From: Porcisia hertigi
Lineage: Eukaryota > Euglenozoa > Kinetoplastea > Trypanosomatida > Trypanosomatidae
Direction of reading: 5' to 3'
DNA: 64,000 nucleotides
Assembly: GCF_017918235.1 (NCBI RefSeq)
Contig: NC_090594.1
Location: 1,779,575 to 1,843,574 of the forward strand
In this document: positions 9,029 to 19,450 of the stretch, piece after piece
Layout of the letters: each line of letters begins with the position of its first letter
Position numbering within the stretch: position 1 is the first letter of the stretch
Notes under the pieces: generated by a model
What the model was told of the DNA's origin: nothing
Seen by the model: the letters and a program-made list of their open reading frames with translations, nothing else
Database searches by the model: none
Program-made: the position numbers and the translations under genes

Positions 9029-10552
9029 ATGTCAATTGGAGCTTTTGATGATCAACAGAAAGGCTACATCGCTCATCTGCAAGACGTCCTGCACAAACGG
9101 GAGTATCACCTGGCTGAGCTAATCAATGAGGTTGTTTATGCGGAAGAGGAGCGTTACAAAGCGCTGCAGGAGGCAAACAGTCTTCGCGAGCTTTCCACAC
9201 GCCTCGAGGACGTCGTCAACAAGCTGCTGGAATACAATATAATCATTCACAAAGAAGTGATTCTCCCAGTGTTGATCGATACCAACGGCGCTAGCGGGCT
9301 AACACGTAGCGCCGGCGCATCGTCGGAAGAAAACTCCACAACCGCCAGGTCTTTAACAAATGTCCTTGATGGTCTGCTAGACGAGCCGCATCTTTCCAGT
9401 GAAACGAAGAGGCTGCTTCGTGGGGTCCTGCAAAAGCAACAGAAAAACGATCTACGGCTGGGTGGCAGTAGCGGGCCGCATAGTAATTCACTCACACCAT
9501 CAGCTGCACTTTTGCACTCTGCCCCTCACGAACCGCCGGCTCTAGAGGAGGCATCCGTTCACAAGGCCACACGCCAAGCGATTTTGCTCACTTCTTCTCT
9601 CCTGCAAAATCAAGAGACACTGGCGCAGCTGCTGCACGGCATTCAGACCCAAGCCAAGGATCTGCTTCATCGCTCGAATGTGTTGGGCACCATGGAAGTA
9701 CAAGACAGGCCGCAGACTGTTTCCGAGTCGGATGCGCAGCAGCAGAAACGCACCCGCACAATCGCGCCTTTCCGACTCGAAAAGCAGCGAAACGCTGAGT
9801 TTGGGCGGGACGCCCCACGGGGGCCGTTGTGCGAGCGCGATCCAGCGGCTGGCGGTGCCGCAGCGGCAGTCTCACCAGCAGCTGCGGCCCAAGCAGACGA
9901 GTCGTGGCTCCAGGAGAGGGAACAACTTAAACGGGAGCTGGCGTATACACAGCAGCGCGTTCTGCAAGAACAGGCGCTGAGTCGGGAACTGAAGAGGCAA
10001 GTCTCACAGCTGGAGGTGGGAGCGGCGGCACCGACTGTGCCATCTGCAGCAAGCTCATCCACATGTCCTCACTGTGAGAAGATGCGCCTGGAGATGGCCA
10101 AAAACCTGTCGTACTACCAAGCCACCAAGACAGCGTGGAAGACGGAAAAACAGCACTTGAGGAATGACATTGCATCTCTGCGTCTTCAAGTGAAAGAAAC
10201 TGCTAACGATGCCTCGCCCTCTGCTGAGCCCCCATCCGCTGGCGCATTGACCAGCGGACCTCAATGTTATACAAAAGAAGCCGCAAGCAACCGCAAGATC
10301 GGTCAGCTCGAGGCCACCGTTTCCGCTCTAAAAGCAGATTTGCATATCATGGAGATGCGCATGTCCATCATGCTAGATGAGCGAGACGCTGAACGGCGCC
10401 GCATCCTCGCCGCACATGAGCAAGAGCGGCAACGCTTGCGTGATGAAAAGGACAAGTGCCAGAGAATCATAAACAGCATGTCCCGTGAGCTGCAGGGGCT
10501 CTCTCAGATCAGCTCCGGCACGCACCCCGCTATCACGAGCATCGCCGGCTAA
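9029..10552 (+). CDS. Coiled-coil protein of unknown function
   Basis: A 507-residue protein not assigned to a family. Residues 1-85 are helical and look conserved in style (Gln/Glu/Leu-rich, ending KLLEYNIIIHKEVILPVL). The middle is low in complexity. Long charged heptad-like stretches follow at about 285-325, 350-395 and 420-500. A CPHC pair near residue 350 could bind metal, but no second pair is nearby. This architecture is common in trypanosomatid cytoskeletal, basal-body and flagellar proteins, so such a role is possible but not shown. An upstream in-frame ATG at 8906 would add 41 low-complexity residues. Confidence 0.75.
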   Translation: MSIGAFDDQQKGYIAHLQDVLHKREYHLAELINEVVYAEEERYKALQEANSLRELSTRLEDVVNKLLEYNIIIHKEVILPVLIDTNGASGLTRSAGASSEENSTTARSLTNVLDGLLDEPHLSSETKRLLRGVLQKQQKNDLRLGGSSGPHSNSLTPSAALLHSAPHEPPALEEASVHKATRQAILLTSSLLQNQETLAQLLHGIQTQAKDLLHRSNVLGTMEVQDRPQTVSESDAQQQKRTRTIAPFRLEKQRNAEFGRDAPRGPLCERDPAAGGAAAAVSPAAAAQADESWLQEREQLKRELAYTQQRVLQEQALSRELKRQVSQLEVGAAAPTVPSAASSSTCPHCEKMRLEMAKNLSYYQATKTAWKTEKQHLRNDIASLRLQVKETANDASPSAEPPSAGALTSGPQCYTKEAASNRKIGQLEATVSALKADLHIMEMRMSIMLDERDAERRRILAAHEQERQRLRDEKDKCQRIINSMSRELQGLSQISSGTHPAITSIAG

Positions 10553-11405
10553 CTGCACACCGTTGGAAAACCAAAAAGAAGTACAGGGCACGCTGCAGGG
10601 AGTGAGTGCTCCGAAGTTGGGGTTTGTGGCTTGCGCTGCTTGTTCATGTATGTCTCATCTATCTCTGTTAGTGTACGGCTAGCTGACCGTCAAACGTTCC
10701 CGATCTGACCTTCTTTGCATGTCGCTTCGCCGTTCCGCAGCTGCCCTTTTATGAGCGCACCTGCAGATGCACATTAGTTTGGTTGGTGTTGGCGATAGGA
10801 GAGATTGGAGGACAGGAAACGGAAGCAAAGGTCTAAAGTTCAAGGAACATTCAAAAAAGAAGGGGGGTTCAAGAGCCTGCGATGGCCTTGCCGCGTTTAT
10901 CATGCTATTTTGCGCAACTGCACTGACATGGAAAGCATGGCCAGGGGTCTTGCAGGGCGACATATCTGCCACATCCGCGCACTGCGTGGGAGGATGGGGA
11001 GGTGGTCTCTCACGCGCACAGCTTTCCCAGCCGCTCTGCTTTCTTGTTTGTCCGCACAGCACACAGTGCGACCCAATCCTCCTCCGTCGGCGTCCCCCCC
11101 CCCACCTCCCCGCTCGCTCCCCGCTCCCCACCCCGCACCCTCCTGCGCCACCCAAAGGCACAATGAAGGGCGTGGAGTCTTATTTCAAGATACACGAGTG
11201 AACCGAAAATTTCGAGCAGTGCCAGCTCAGGGCACGAATCCACCAGTGGTTCTTTTTTTTTTTGTGAGTGTGTGTGTGTGTGTGTGCACGCGCTCGCAAA
11301 ATCGCCTCAGCCTAACGCCCTTGTCGCCTATCGTAACCGCAAAGTGCGTTTTTGGAGTTTTTTTTCTCACCATTTTCTCACTCGCTTTTCTGTGACTCCG
11401 GCGCG
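10553..11405. other. Intergenic region, low complexity
   Basis: Pyrimidine/C-rich tract at about 11083-11135, a T run (11252-11263) followed by a TG repeat (11268-11286), then T-rich sequence up to the next start. Several overlapping short open frames on both strands are compositional. Confidence 0.55.
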
Positions 11406-12269
11406 ATGGCAGGCGTTGCACCACGAATACCCCTCAAGGCGTGGCTGAAAGTCCATGTCAAAGCGATTTGTCAAGCGCTGCCGCTTTCTTTTCTAATCGT
11501 TGTAGAGGCACGGGATCTCTATTATCGTGCTACCTGGGACGTCGCCCCAGTGCCACCAGGGGCCTTCGAAGTCGGGGATGTTGTTGCGGTGTGTAACCGG
11601 TGGTACACGCTACCCACGTGGAGCCACATTGTGTACAGCTGGCTCTCTAAGGTGCTGCTGAAGTCGTGCTGGGACGACGTCGGCGTTATTGCTTCAGTAA
11701 AGGATGGTAAGCCCCACATCCTCTTCGTAGACTTCCACGGCGTGCGTGAGCAACCGTTGGATGTGTTTCTCGAAGAGCGCTGCCCTCGCGGTGCGGCGGT
11801 GCGGAAGCTGCGCCGGGACGACGGCGTACCACCGCTCAGCCCTGCCATCGCCGATCTCTTCCAGGAGGAAGTGAAAAAGATCTCGGTGGAGCCATGGTTT
11901 CTTTTTTCCGCAAGCATGCGAAGCAGCAACGAACACAAGTACTACGAATTCTGCGTCGGAATGCACAACCAGCGGTGCAAGATACGCTCCATGCTCGAGC
12001 GACGACAGACGCGGTCGGCGATTGAGGCACAGAAGACCTCATTGAAGGAAATGGAAGTGATGCGACAGTATCTTGCCAAGCTTGTGGAGCCGGTGACACA
12101 CTTCCACCTCTACAACGGCTCTCTCGTGGCATCATTCCTCGCCACTTACGGGCTGATTGACAGGAATTTGCCCTCACCGTCGCGGTATGTGCCACAGGAC
12201 TTTGCTCACACGATCCCTTTCCTCGGCGCCACCACACTGGATGAACCTATTGTATTCTTCAAAAACTGA
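11406..12269 (+). CDS. Papain-like (permuted NlpC/P60, YaeF/YiiX-type) fold protein lacking catalytic residues
   Basis: A 287-residue protein. A GDVVAV strand (about residues 58-63) is followed by CWDDVGVIA at 88-96, the place where permuted papain-like hydrolases carry the catalytic His (typically SHVGI). Near the C-terminus, YNGSLVASFLATYGLI at 236-251 matches the helix that normally begins with the nucleophile (typically Y-x-CS-x-LV). Here His is replaced by Asp90/91 and Cys by Gly238, so hydrolase or acyltransferase activity is unlikely. A hydrophobic stretch at about 21-33 may be a membrane anchor or core helix. The family assignment is by motif pattern only. Confidence 0.55.
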   Translation: MAGVAPRIPLKAWLKVHVKAICQALPLSFLIVVEARDLYYRATWDVAPVPPGAFEVGDVVAVCNRWYTLPTWSHIVYSWLSKVLLKSCWDDVGVIASVKDGKPHILFVDFHGVREQPLDVFLEERCPRGAAVRKLRRDDGVPPLSPAIADLFQEEVKKISVEPWFLFSASMRSSNEHKYYEFCVGMHNQRCKIRSMLERRQTRSAIEAQKTSLKEMEVMRQYLAKLVEPVTHFHLYNGSLVASFLATYGLIDRNLPSPSRYVPQDFAHTIPFLGATTLDEPIVFFKN

Positions 12270-12968
12270 GAAGTGAGCAGGAGGGAGGGTGGGGGGGAGG
12301 GGAGGGGAGGGGAGGGAGGGGGGGTGATCGACCGCAGCCCTCTGAAGAAGCAGCAAAAGCCCTTTGACCTTAGATATCGTAACGATGCACCGCCTGTAGG
12401 GGAAGTGTTGTTGCCATCAGTTCTCTCACGCACATACAAAAAAAAATGAGCCCGTCACTCGCTTCATGCAGTTGGTAATGACGCTCGAGCTGCGCGCGTG
12501 GGGGCATGTAGCACATGATGACGATGGTGGGATTTCTGTTCCAGTCTGCTGCCTTGTGTCGCTGTCATGGCACCCCCTCAGCAAACTTGCAAATAAATCA
12601 GATTTTATGTCCTCTTCCCTCCCCTGCCGTTGTCTCGGAGCTTTGTTTGTTTCCGGGGGGGGGGGGGTTGCGCTTCCTTCCTCAGCAGCGACATTCCCTT
12701 CGCGAAAGTGGCGTGACCTACCCGCCTCTGCGCATTCACATTGCCGCCGTTTTGCATTGGAGGTCGTGAAGGAAACAGCATTGGAAAACAAAAAAGAGAA
12801 GGGAAAGCTCATGGCGATTCTTTCTCATTCCCCTATTCCTTCCTCTTTCACGCGCACTCCCACCCACAAACTCACCAACACACCTCCGGTTGCACAGGGC
12901 ACTCGTATCGGCTGCACCTGTCTCGCCAGCGCGAGTCTGCAGCGCTACACTACCACCACACTGACTCG
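12270..12968. other. Intergenic region beginning with a long G-rich tract
   Basis: A G-rich tract (12281-12324) starts 11 bases after the stop codon and has many runs of four or more G. A second G run lies at 12655-12667. Pyrimidine-rich sequence around 12820-12860 precedes the next gene. Confidence 0.6.
12281..12324 (+). repeat. G-rich tract with quadruplex potential
   Basis: Starts 11 bases after a stop codon and carries more than four runs of at least four G separated by single A or T, so the transcribed RNA could form G-quadruplexes. Confidence 0.85.
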
Positions 12969-13847
12969 ATGACGACGACGACGACGACACCCTCGTCGTC
13001 GGCGCCGCTCTCTTCGTCGAATCACAAACATGGCGTCTGGTCGCGGTGCATCTCCAAGGCGGATGTCTACCCCTCCTCACTAGGGGCCATCCGCGCACGC
13101 GTAGAGGCCCTGCGCCCTGGGTGGAGAGACCACAGCGCGGCGAGTGTCGTCCCCATCGAGCAGGCGGTGTTGTCTCCGCTGTACCTGCGCTTAAAGGTAA
13201 ATGAGTCACTGGCTCTTGAGCTTCTGGGGCCCTCAGAGGAGTACGAGCAATACAGCACGCCAATCGGCGAGTTCGACGCCGCTCTCTGCGTCCTATCCGT
13301 TGCCCAACTCCTGTCTCGACTTCACGCGCAAGGAGTTGTGCATGGACACTTACACGCAGGGGTAGTGTGGCGCCACAGAGAAGATGCGCTGCGTTTCGTC
13401 GTTACAGAATGTGAACTACCGATGAGCGCTCTCGTTCCCCATGGAGTGGTGGGGAATGCTGCGCGACAGTGTGCCGCACCAGAAATTTTGCGAGGGCAAC
13501 CCTATGGCGGCGCCTCCGACGTGTGGGGACTCGGTGTGCTCCTCCTCCAGCTGCTCCTGGGGTCGTCAAAATCGATCTGCACGGACGACCTTGCAGACTC
13601 TGATCTACTGTCGCCTTTGTTCTCCACATTGGGCCCAAGCGCAACGAGTTTTGTGTTGCCTTGTTTGAAGAGTGACCCGCAAACTCGCCCACTGCTGCTT
13701 CAGGTGCTGCGGCACCCCTTTTTCGTGTCGGTACTCTCGACGGGCAGCAACGAGCAGAGCAGCGATAGCGGCAGCGCCAGCGCCAGCGCCAGCAGCCGCT
13801 CGAGTGAAAGTGAATATCTGGAGGAAAGTGACAGCGACTCTACTTGA
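12969..13847 (+). CDS. Protein kinase-like protein, predicted pseudokinase
   Basis: A 292-residue protein in which the kinase C-lobe is recognisable. The catalytic loop HRDLKxxN is replaced by HGHLHAG (125-131), without the catalytic Asp. The DFG magnesium motif is replaced by a T-E-C-E stretch (146-149). The APE motif (AAPEI) and the F-helix SDVWGLGVLLLQLLLG are well kept. The N-lobe is short, with no clear glycine loop or VAIK lysine. Loss of both Asp residues predicts no phosphotransfer, so a scaffold or allosteric role is inferred. The C-terminus is a Ser/Glu/Asp-rich tail. The ATG at 12969 begins a run of Thr codons; no earlier in-frame ATG exists in the open frame. Confidence 0.75.
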   Translation: MTTTTTTPSSSAPLSSSNHKHGVWSRCISKADVYPSSLGAIRARVEALRPGWRDHSAASVVPIEQAVLSPLYLRLKVNESLALELLGPSEEYEQYSTPIGEFDAALCVLSVAQLLSRLHAQGVVHGHLHAGVVWRHREDALRFVVTECELPMSALVPHGVVGNAARQCAAPEILRGQPYGGASDVWGLGVLLLQLLLGSSKSICTDDLADSDLLSPLFSTLGPSATSFVLPCLKSDPQTRPLLLQVLRHPFFVSVLSTGSNEQSSDSGSASASASSRSSESEYLEESDSDST

Positions 13848-14560
13848 GCGTCACAGGGGGGGAGGGGCGGGTTGCCCTTCACTCGTACTCTCTCTCTTAC
13901 CCCTGTCAAAATGTTTTATCTTGATGTGTGTATTTTTTTATGTCTCTGCATTGGAACTGTTCGCTGTGAGTCTCTCCCATACAAGCACACAGAAAGGCTG
14001 ACTGGAATCGTCATGAGCCCGTTGTTGATACACGTCTCGAGAAGGAAAATTTGAAAAAAAAAAAGGGGGGGGTACTAGATCGACGCGCACAGTGCCATCC
14101 GGCGGGGAGCTTCTCCTCTCGCACAAGAAAGGAGGCCTGCTCCTCCTCCTCCTACCCCCTTACCCCTACCACCCCTGACAGAGTGGTGTTGAACAAACAA
14201 GCCAATCTTCAATACACACGTCTATACTGTTGATTCTCTTCCCCTGGTGCTGCTACCGACCTACTACATTACTTTGCTCACGCTGACAGCACCTGGACCG
14301 AAACAAGCGCAGGCACACACACACATATATATATATACACACTCACCAGTGAAAGCCCCTCCCCCGCCCCCTCCCTCGTTCTCGGTTGACGGTGTGTTTC
14401 TTCCCGCATACTTTTTTTCTACGCTGTGTAGATCGACGCAAACACAAACGAACCGACACGTCAACTTACAGTTCGGCTGCTATTTGTACACGCCTACGCT
14501 CTACGTGTACACCCCGCCCACCCCCCCCCCCCCCTCCCAGACACACCCACGTGCAGCACC
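13848..14560. other. Intergenic region with G-rich tract, AT repeat and C run before SEC63
   Basis: G-rich tract 13856-13871 directly after the stop codon, an A run followed by G (about 14053-14070), a CA/TA repeat (14315-14340), and a C run (14519-14534) ending in CAG about 20 bases before the SEC63 ATG, a good candidate splice acceptor. Confidence 0.6.
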
Positions 14561-16036
14561 ATGGCTGAGGGTGGTGTTGGCGGAAGCGACGAGAGCTTTA
14601 TCTCGTTCGCGTTCGCTGTGACGTCGGTCATTCTAATTGTGCTCTACATCCCATGGATGATAGGGAAGGCTCGGAGGCTGATGCTCTACTATCAGTCCAC
14701 GAAAAAAGAGAAACAAAGCATGGTAAACCCCTTGACGGAGCTGTGGGACTCTGCAACATACATTCCACGCGTGCTTTACGCCGTCATGCAGGACCCCGCG
14801 GCGATCATTGCTGGTGCGAAGGTGTGCAATGCCGAGAAGATATTTTTCCTCCGTTGCGTGATGCCGAAGTTTCTCAAGTTTGTCATCCGTCCCCGTATTC
14901 TGGTGCCGATGTTGTGGTTTGTGCTGTTTTCATCCGCGATGTACGCCTCCTTGACATTCGATCCGCACGCCATTCTCGGACTACCATCCTCGGCGTCAAC
15001 CGCGGAGATCAAGAAAACGTACCGTGCACTCTCTAAGCTGTACCACCCGGACCACAACAAAACAGAAGGCGCCCGTGAGCTATACGTTCAGGTTCGTCGT
15101 GCCTACAAGGCGCTCGTGGACCGCAAGGCGTTTGAGGAAGAAGCGTTGAAGAATGTTCAGGAGTTCTCTGTCGGCGTGGCCCTTCCGCGTTTCATGACCT
15201 CTCGCGAGCACGACGGCCTGGTGCTGTTCGGCCTCCTCGGACTTCTTGTCGCCCTGCCCATTTACATTTGGTACGCCTTCACGAACGACAAAAAAGTGCC
15301 GCAGCTACTCTGGCGCATCCGCTTCGACAAGGAGCGCGTCGAACATTTCCTGCAGCACTTTGGCATCCCTGTCGATCCAAAGTTCGTTGCGCGGCGTTCC
15401 TCGCGCCGCGCGATTCTTCACGCCCTCATTGATCTGAAGATGGTGCCACCGGACGCGCGTGAGGAGATTGTAAACTCGTTTCCGCCGATCCCTGATTTTG
15501 TGCAGCGCTGCATCGAAGCCGAGAAGAATGCAACGTTGTTCCGAAACTTGGGCCTCGATGCCAAGGCGGTCAGCGCCCTGCAGGCATACATGGCCGTGAA
15601 CGGCGTCAAAATGGTGGAGGAGTACGAGGCGGCCCACCCGCACAATGGCGAGGACCCAAAGTTGGATGACTTCCAGCGCATTCCGCTTTCCGCGTATCGT
15701 GCGACGCGATACTTATTCCAGCAGCACACCATTCAAGTGGAGCGTGCGCTGGAGGAGCTCCAGATGGTGATAGGCGGAAGCGTGCCGAGCGCCAAGAAGC
15801 TTTTGAACCTGCACGAGGAGCTCTACAACCTTCTTGACATGGTGTACCTGCGCTCTGAAAAACCCAACAAACAATTCGTTATGAAGCTGATTGCGATGCC
15901 ACAGCGTGTCTGCGACATCGTCGACGCCATAGAACCCGAGATGCAGCTTGCTTACCACCGCTACTACAAGAACCATATCAACCAGCTTCAACAACAGCAT
16001 CGCGCTGCACGCGGTGGGGATGCGCGCCCGCACTAG
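14561..16036 (+). CDS. SEC63: SEC63, J-domain subunit of the ER translocon
   Basis: A 491-residue ER membrane protein. Membrane segments lie at about 11-31, 113-133 and 220-242. A lumenal J-domain sits between the second and third, with the HPD motif at 162-164 that recruits the ER Hsp70 (BiP). The region after the J-domain (SVGVALPRFMTSRE) is the usual Sec63 lead-in to the third membrane segment, followed by a cytosolic Sec63/Brl-type helical domain. Sec63 works with Sec61 in protein translocation. The protein is shorter than yeast or human Sec63 and ends in a basic/neutral tail (RAARGGDARPH) without the acidic C-terminus that binds Sec62 in other eukaryotes. Confidence 0.92.
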   Translation: MAEGGVGGSDESFISFAFAVTSVILIVLYIPWMIGKARRLMLYYQSTKKEKQSMVNPLTELWDSATYIPRVLYAVMQDPAAIIAGAKVCNAEKIFFLRCVMPKFLKFVIRPRILVPMLWFVLFSSAMYASLTFDPHAILGLPSSASTAEIKKTYRALSKLYHPDHNKTEGARELYVQVRRAYKALVDRKAFEEEALKNVQEFSVGVALPRFMTSREHDGLVLFGLLGLLVALPIYIWYAFTNDKKVPQLLWRIRFDKERVEHFLQHFGIPVDPKFVARRSSRRAILHALIDLKMVPPDAREEIVNSFPPIPDFVQRCIEAEKNATLFRNLGLDAKAVSALQAYMAVNGVKMVEEYEAAHPHNGEDPKLDDFQRIPLSAYRATRYLFQQHTIQVERALEELQMVIGGSVPSAKKLLNLHEELYNLLDMVYLRSEKPNKQFVMKLIAMPQRVCDIVDAIEPEMQLAYHRYYKNHINQLQQQHRAARGGDARPH

Positions 16037-17288
16037 AATACTCCTTATCGCACTTTTATAGCCGCACAATCATCGTCACCACCCTCTTCCCCAATATCTC
16101 AGTGTGTTTTTCACCCGCGTACACCACACCCCTGGTGATGCATAAGCGGGCGGCGAGCGACACCTGAGTACTGTGTCGGCGTTGGCCACCTTCGTCGTAA
16201 AAAAAAGTCCAGGTAATTTGGTCATGACGGATGGTGTAGACCAGGCCCTGGATAGCGCTGCGTTGGAGAGACCTGTCAAGTGTGGGTGAGTCGAGTCTGA
16301 TGCGGAGGCCACTCTCAGTGGACTGAGCTGGCATTGCTGGAACGTGTATATGCAGCTGCTTGTCACCGCGCGAGGAACGTGGGTGACAGGGAAGAAGTGA
16401 AGTTTGGAGCTGGGCTAATATTTAATCGGTATGGACCCATCGAGGTTGGGAAAAAAAAACTTACTCTTGTACTTTCTGGACACCAGCGATAGCTGGTGGA
16501 CAAGATAGGTGGGAGGAGACAACCCCCCCCCCTCTCTCTCTCTCGCCTCCGAAAAGTAGAGGAATTCGGAATAAGCGCCAATGACATCGTAGATACCTCG
16601 CCAGCATGGCCATGTACAGGCTTGAGTACGTGCGGTTGTGTGTATTTTCTCCATTACGCTGCGCAACTCCCTTCTGGAGTCTCTCCTCACCGATCTATAA
16701 CAGTCGAGGAGAGCTTTGCTTGCATAAAGGTAACCAAGAAGAATAGTGACGCAAAGCGCAGGGGGGGAGGGGGAGGGGGAGGGGGCGCCCATCCTCCTTT
16801 GACCAGCCCTGCTGCTCTTCCTCCTCCTCCTCCTCCTCCCCCCTCGGCCCTGCTTCATCCCGTTGCTGTGCAATGAAACGGAGGGAGCAAAGAGGAGGTG
16901 GTGCGATGTCCCACAGCCACCGTTATGTCGGCGCTGTCCATAGGTTGTGCTAAAAAAGTGCGCACAACGCAATGCCAATCATGCTGGGAGGAAAAGGGAA
17001 GAGAGTGCATGAGTGCACCCGCAGCTGTTCACACCATTTGTGTGTAACAGCACCTCTCTTTTTCTGTGCATCAAGCAACAATCGTGCTCCGCATCTGCAG
17101 CAATGCATCGCTCAAGTTGATCGCTTAACACATATTCAACCCATCCCCCTCCGCTTCTTCCTCACCCGGTCACCAATCACTATCATCGCTTTTCCCCTCC
17201 GCCACACACATCCTGCGTACGTGCACAAATGCAGAAGCTTTCCCAAAAATAGACCCTGTACGCATCGACCACATAAAGGAAAACAACC
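16037..17288. other. Intergenic region with CT, G-rich and CTC tracts
   Basis: CT-rich tract 16523-16545, G-rich tract 16761-16787, CTC repeats 16818-16844 and a pyrimidine-rich stretch at about 17145-17200 upstream of the next gene. No convincing coding region. Confidence 0.55.
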
Positions 17289-17633
17289 ATGGCCAAACTA
17301 GAGCAGCGCAATCTTCAAAAGCCAAGAGGGGTGCCAAAACACAAGTTGGACCCCCTCAAAACGAAGACTAGCGCAAAACAAAAGTGGGACAAGAAGATGA
17401 AGGAAAAAGAGCGCGTCCAGCGCGTGCGCAACTTGTCTCAACAGCTCAAGGACGAAATCAACGCAGAGCAGAAACGCGCCTCCGAGGCTCGCAAAGCCAA
17501 CCAACAGCGCAAAATCGAGAACGAAAAGAAGAACATGGTCGTTCAGAACATCAAAAACGAGAAGGCGATTCGCAAACTGAGCCCGAAGCACCGCCGCGCA
17601 GCGCGCATCTTCATGCTTCATGAGCTTAACTAG
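17289..17633 (+). CDS. Small basic CGR1-like rRNA-processing protein
   Basis: A 114-residue, very Lys/Arg-rich, almost wholly helical protein. A Trp-Asp-Lys-Lys segment near residue 34 precedes a long charged helix full of K-x-R and E-K pairs, ending in KLSPKHRRAARIF. This resembles the Cgr1/CCDC86 family of nucleolar 60S-biogenesis proteins. Low complexity makes the assignment tentative; another nucleolar coiled-coil protein is possible. It has its own upstream pyrimidine zone and a clean ATG in good context (ACCATGG). Confidence 0.6.
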   Translation: MAKLEQRNLQKPRGVPKHKLDPLKTKTSAKQKWDKKMKEKERVQRVRNLSQQLKDEINAEQKRASEARKANQQRKIENEKKNMVVQNIKNEKAIRKLSPKHRRAARIFMLHELN

Positions 17634-19450
17634 CGATTATACGGGTCACTGCGCGCCTACGCTCACCTCTCTGTGTTTGACATCACCCCTTTATGTGAGG
17701 GTGAGGGAGAAGAGGAGCCTCTGGGGGGATCCTGTATGACGACCTGCATCTTGTTGTGTGCACACGACATATCTGTTCAGAAGGTGTATGACGAGTAAGC
17801 TAATAATGCTGAATGCCACGCGAGGGAAAGGGATGGAGGATAAAAAAATTCAAAAAAAAAAGTGGTCTCTTTGTTCAGATGCATAGGTCGCACACCATCT
17901 GTGCCTGTGTATGTGGGGAGAAGGGGAGGGGGGGGCTCTTCCTTTATGCTGCACGGAGCGCCTGGATACACACACACACACACACAGCAGGGAAATAATC
18001 GCTGTCAGCTCTCATCTGTGGTATTGCCGAACTCCAAATGATGGAACTCATCACTCAAGCAGAGAAATCCACTTCTTCATGGCAAAGTGGGTACTCCCCT
18101 GGATGTCCACAAGTGTCACGGCTTTTTACGACACCACCCCACGATGCGCACCCTTCAGTGTATCTTCCCATTGCCTCTACGCGAACTCCCCCTCTCCTCA
18201 TCTTACCTCCTTTTCCCCCTTTTCTGTAGCTCTACTTTTCACGCATAAAAGTCACTTCGCTGCTTTCATTTTTTGTCACACGCATACACACACACACACA
18301 TATTCATACATACATCATTAGATTCATAGTCCTCACGCACATTGTTCGTCTCCTTGTTGACGGTTTGGTGTACAGGGCAGATCGTGAAGGGACGGGATAC
18401 CGGGGTATCAAAACGTGACACATGTAGCGGTTCTCCCTTTCCCCTCCCCCTGTTTTGTATTTTCTCTGTGATTTGGCGGAGGAGGAGGGAGCAACCACCA
18501 GCCGCACTCGCAGGTGTTTGAGTTTTCTATTCAGAAGTACCCGTGTATGCAACGACACCCTCGTCATCACCACTTCCCCTTTGAAGTATTTTCCCTCCCG
18601 CCTTCTCCCTTCTCTCTGCTGGTGGAATCGACCGCCTTTATCTGTTGTGTGATTGTGTATCTGGATATCGTTCTCCCACTCATTACAGTCAAGGTTGCGC
18701 ACCAGCAGAGATACGGAGGTCCACAGCAGGTGCAGCCTCGCACGGTCCATGGAAACGGAACCACGAATTATATGTGTGTGTGTGTGTGTAAATACATAAA
18801 TATATATATATATAGTTCATGACTGTGCTTCCATATTTTCGTCCACTTTTTTGATCACCTCTCGCGGCCTCATCCATCATCATCTTCCAGGCGCGCGCCT
18901 CTTCACAACCCCCTCCCCCCCGCCCCCCTTTCCCTTCCCTTCATCTTGTGTGGCTTTACTTGAGGGTGATCTTTCAGCCCCTCTCTGAGCATCGTCAGGC
19001 AGAATATTGCGCCTCCTTTGAGCGTATTTTGCTCGTCTTTTTGCACTGGCCGGTGACCGTGGGACAAGCAGCTCGAGTTCTGTTTTGGTTATTCTTCTTC
19101 CCCTTTGCTGTGCTGTGGTTATAGTTGCGTGTTTGCTTTGGGGGGAAGGAGGGGGGAGGGAAGGGAAGGAGGGAGTCTACAGAACAACTCCCGATAGTGT
19201 AGTGGTGACGCACGCAGGCCGTGAAATAGGCAAACGTACAGATCTGTTCACGTCACTCTGTCTCTCCCTTGTCAGACCACCACGCTCCCTGCAAGACCCC
19301 ACACAAGAGGAGCAAAAAGCTCTACATTATTTTTCTTCGTGCACGCCGCACATCGTGCCTTTGTTTTTGTTGTTACTGCTATTTCCCAGCAGAGAGACTA
19401 TCGCATTCAAGGACGCGTGCCACAGACACACATACACATAGACGCATCAT
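17634..19450. other. Long intergenic region with CA and TA microsatellites
   Basis: CA repeats at 17967-17987 and 18285-18300, a TG repeat ending about 18788 with a TA repeat at 18800-18814, and a G/GGAA tract at 19139-19175. Short open frames on both strands show no family signal. Confidence 0.55.
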
